Origin: Prevotella sp.
Lineage (GTDB): Bacteria > Bacteroidota > Bacteroidia > Bacteroidales > Bacteroidaceae
DNA length: 43,388 bases
Assembly: GCA_017389705.1 (NCBI GenBank)
Contig: JAFPEE010000213.1
Coordinates: 1 to 43,388, forward strand
Direction: 5' to 3'
The translations under genes and the position numbers were made by a program. Of this stretch, positions 43,024 to 43,388 are shown in pieces. The notes under the pieces were generated by a model, which was not told where the DNA came from, did not search any database, and saw only the letters and a list, made by a program, of their open reading frames with translations. How positions within the stretch are numbered: the stretch's first letter is position 1; each line of letters opens with the position of its first letter.

Positions 43024-43229
43024 CGAAGAAAATGCCACAAATAGTAAAAAACGGTTCAGTGGCGTCGAGGAATCAGGGGACTGGTTTTGGAGGTGGAAAG
43101 AAAAACTGGAAGAAACAACTCGGGCGCTCTTATAATATATAATAAATAATGTATATAGAGGTGTTGTGATTGATTTGAGTCAAGTCTTGTATTTTTTTTG
43201 TATTTTAAACACTTTTTTTCTTCGAAATA

Positions 43230-43388
43230 TTTGGTGGAATGAAAAAATAGTTGTACCTTTGCACCCGCTTTCAGGGATTACCCCTGGTTGAGCACACTAG
43301 AAACGAGTTCTTTGAAAGATTTACATAGACAGAGAAAGAAGTAGTACAAGAAGCGGCTTGTGTCTTGTTTTCGGTGAATGCTGATATA
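43230..43388 (+). promoter_or_regulatory. rRNA operon promoter and 16S leader
   Basis: TTTG (43230-43233), 20 bp, TACCTTTG (43254-43261). The leader contains GAGTTCTTTGAAAG (43305-43318), an antiterminator boxA-like segment, and TTTACATAGACAG, which I associate with the stretch before 16S rRNA in Bacteroidales. The 16S gene itself should begin just past the right edge. Confidence 0.8.

Noticed and set aside
42867..43142. 91-codon rightward frame before the rRNA promoter
   Set aside because: It runs antisense across the candidate RNA and through its promoter palindrome, with no domain, no ribosome-binding site and odd composition.

Overview
The window reads as the chromosome of a Bacteroidales bacterium, most likely Prevotella/Segatella-like. 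The evidence is the repeated Bacteroidota promoter pattern (TTTG, about 20 bp, TAnnTTTG), an arginine pathway with an ArgF'-type transcarbamylase, fimbrillin, DUF3667, DUF6922 and VirE-type proteins, and a final 80 bases that look like the leader of a 16S rRNA gene lying just beyond the right edge.

Layout. (1) 1-2.8 kb: a tRNA-Pro(CGG) facing left with its terminator and short direct repeats, then two tandem secreted pectinesterase-family genes. (2) 2.8-13.4 kb: one tightly packed leftward run, argD-proC-XRE/cupin-AMP ligase-proB-proA-SpoIIE phosphatase-argF'-threonine aldolase, behind a clear promoter at 13351-13381. (3) 13.5-33.9 kb: an accessory block lying between argC and argD, which I expect to be close neighbours in related genomes. 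It holds a lipoprotein amidohydrolase fused to a DUF3089 alpha/beta hydrolase beside a stand-alone DUF3089, two DUF3667 membrane proteins, a DUF2975/XRE pair, a broken DUF6934 gene, an ECF sigma factor with a membrane partner, a fimbrillin-like surface lipoprotein preceded by a 42-codon peptide gene, a TPR/AraC regulator broken by one frameshift and one stop, a DUF6922/AbiEii pair, a carboxylesterase, a nucleotidyltransferase, a toxin-antitoxin pair with a truncated toxin, and a VirE-type primase-helicase behind an origin-like repeat region. (4) 33.9-37.3 kb: argC, argG, a GNAT acyltransferase and argR, transcribed leftward from a promoter at 37272-37303. (5) 37.3-43.4 kb: a relic repeat array, a 1379-residue GLUG/InlB-repeat surface protein with a small membrane protein upstream, a strongly structured candidate non-coding RNA with its own promoter and terminator, and the divergent rRNA promoter.

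How they work together. The two arg/pro blocks supply most of the acylated ornithine-to-arginine route and the complete glutamate-to-proline route; argB and the deacylase are not here. The accessory block contains several repeat families in its intergenic regions: four copies of a terminator-like hairpin, three copies of a 45-bp promoter-like sequence, and the VirE iteron array. Several genes there are decaying. The most unusual items are the candidate RNA at 42.67-42.98 kb, the cruciform plus iteron region before the VirE gene, the three 20-22-bp-spaced repeats between the broken AraC regulator and the fimbrillin operon, and the 7-bp tandem repeat inside argF'.
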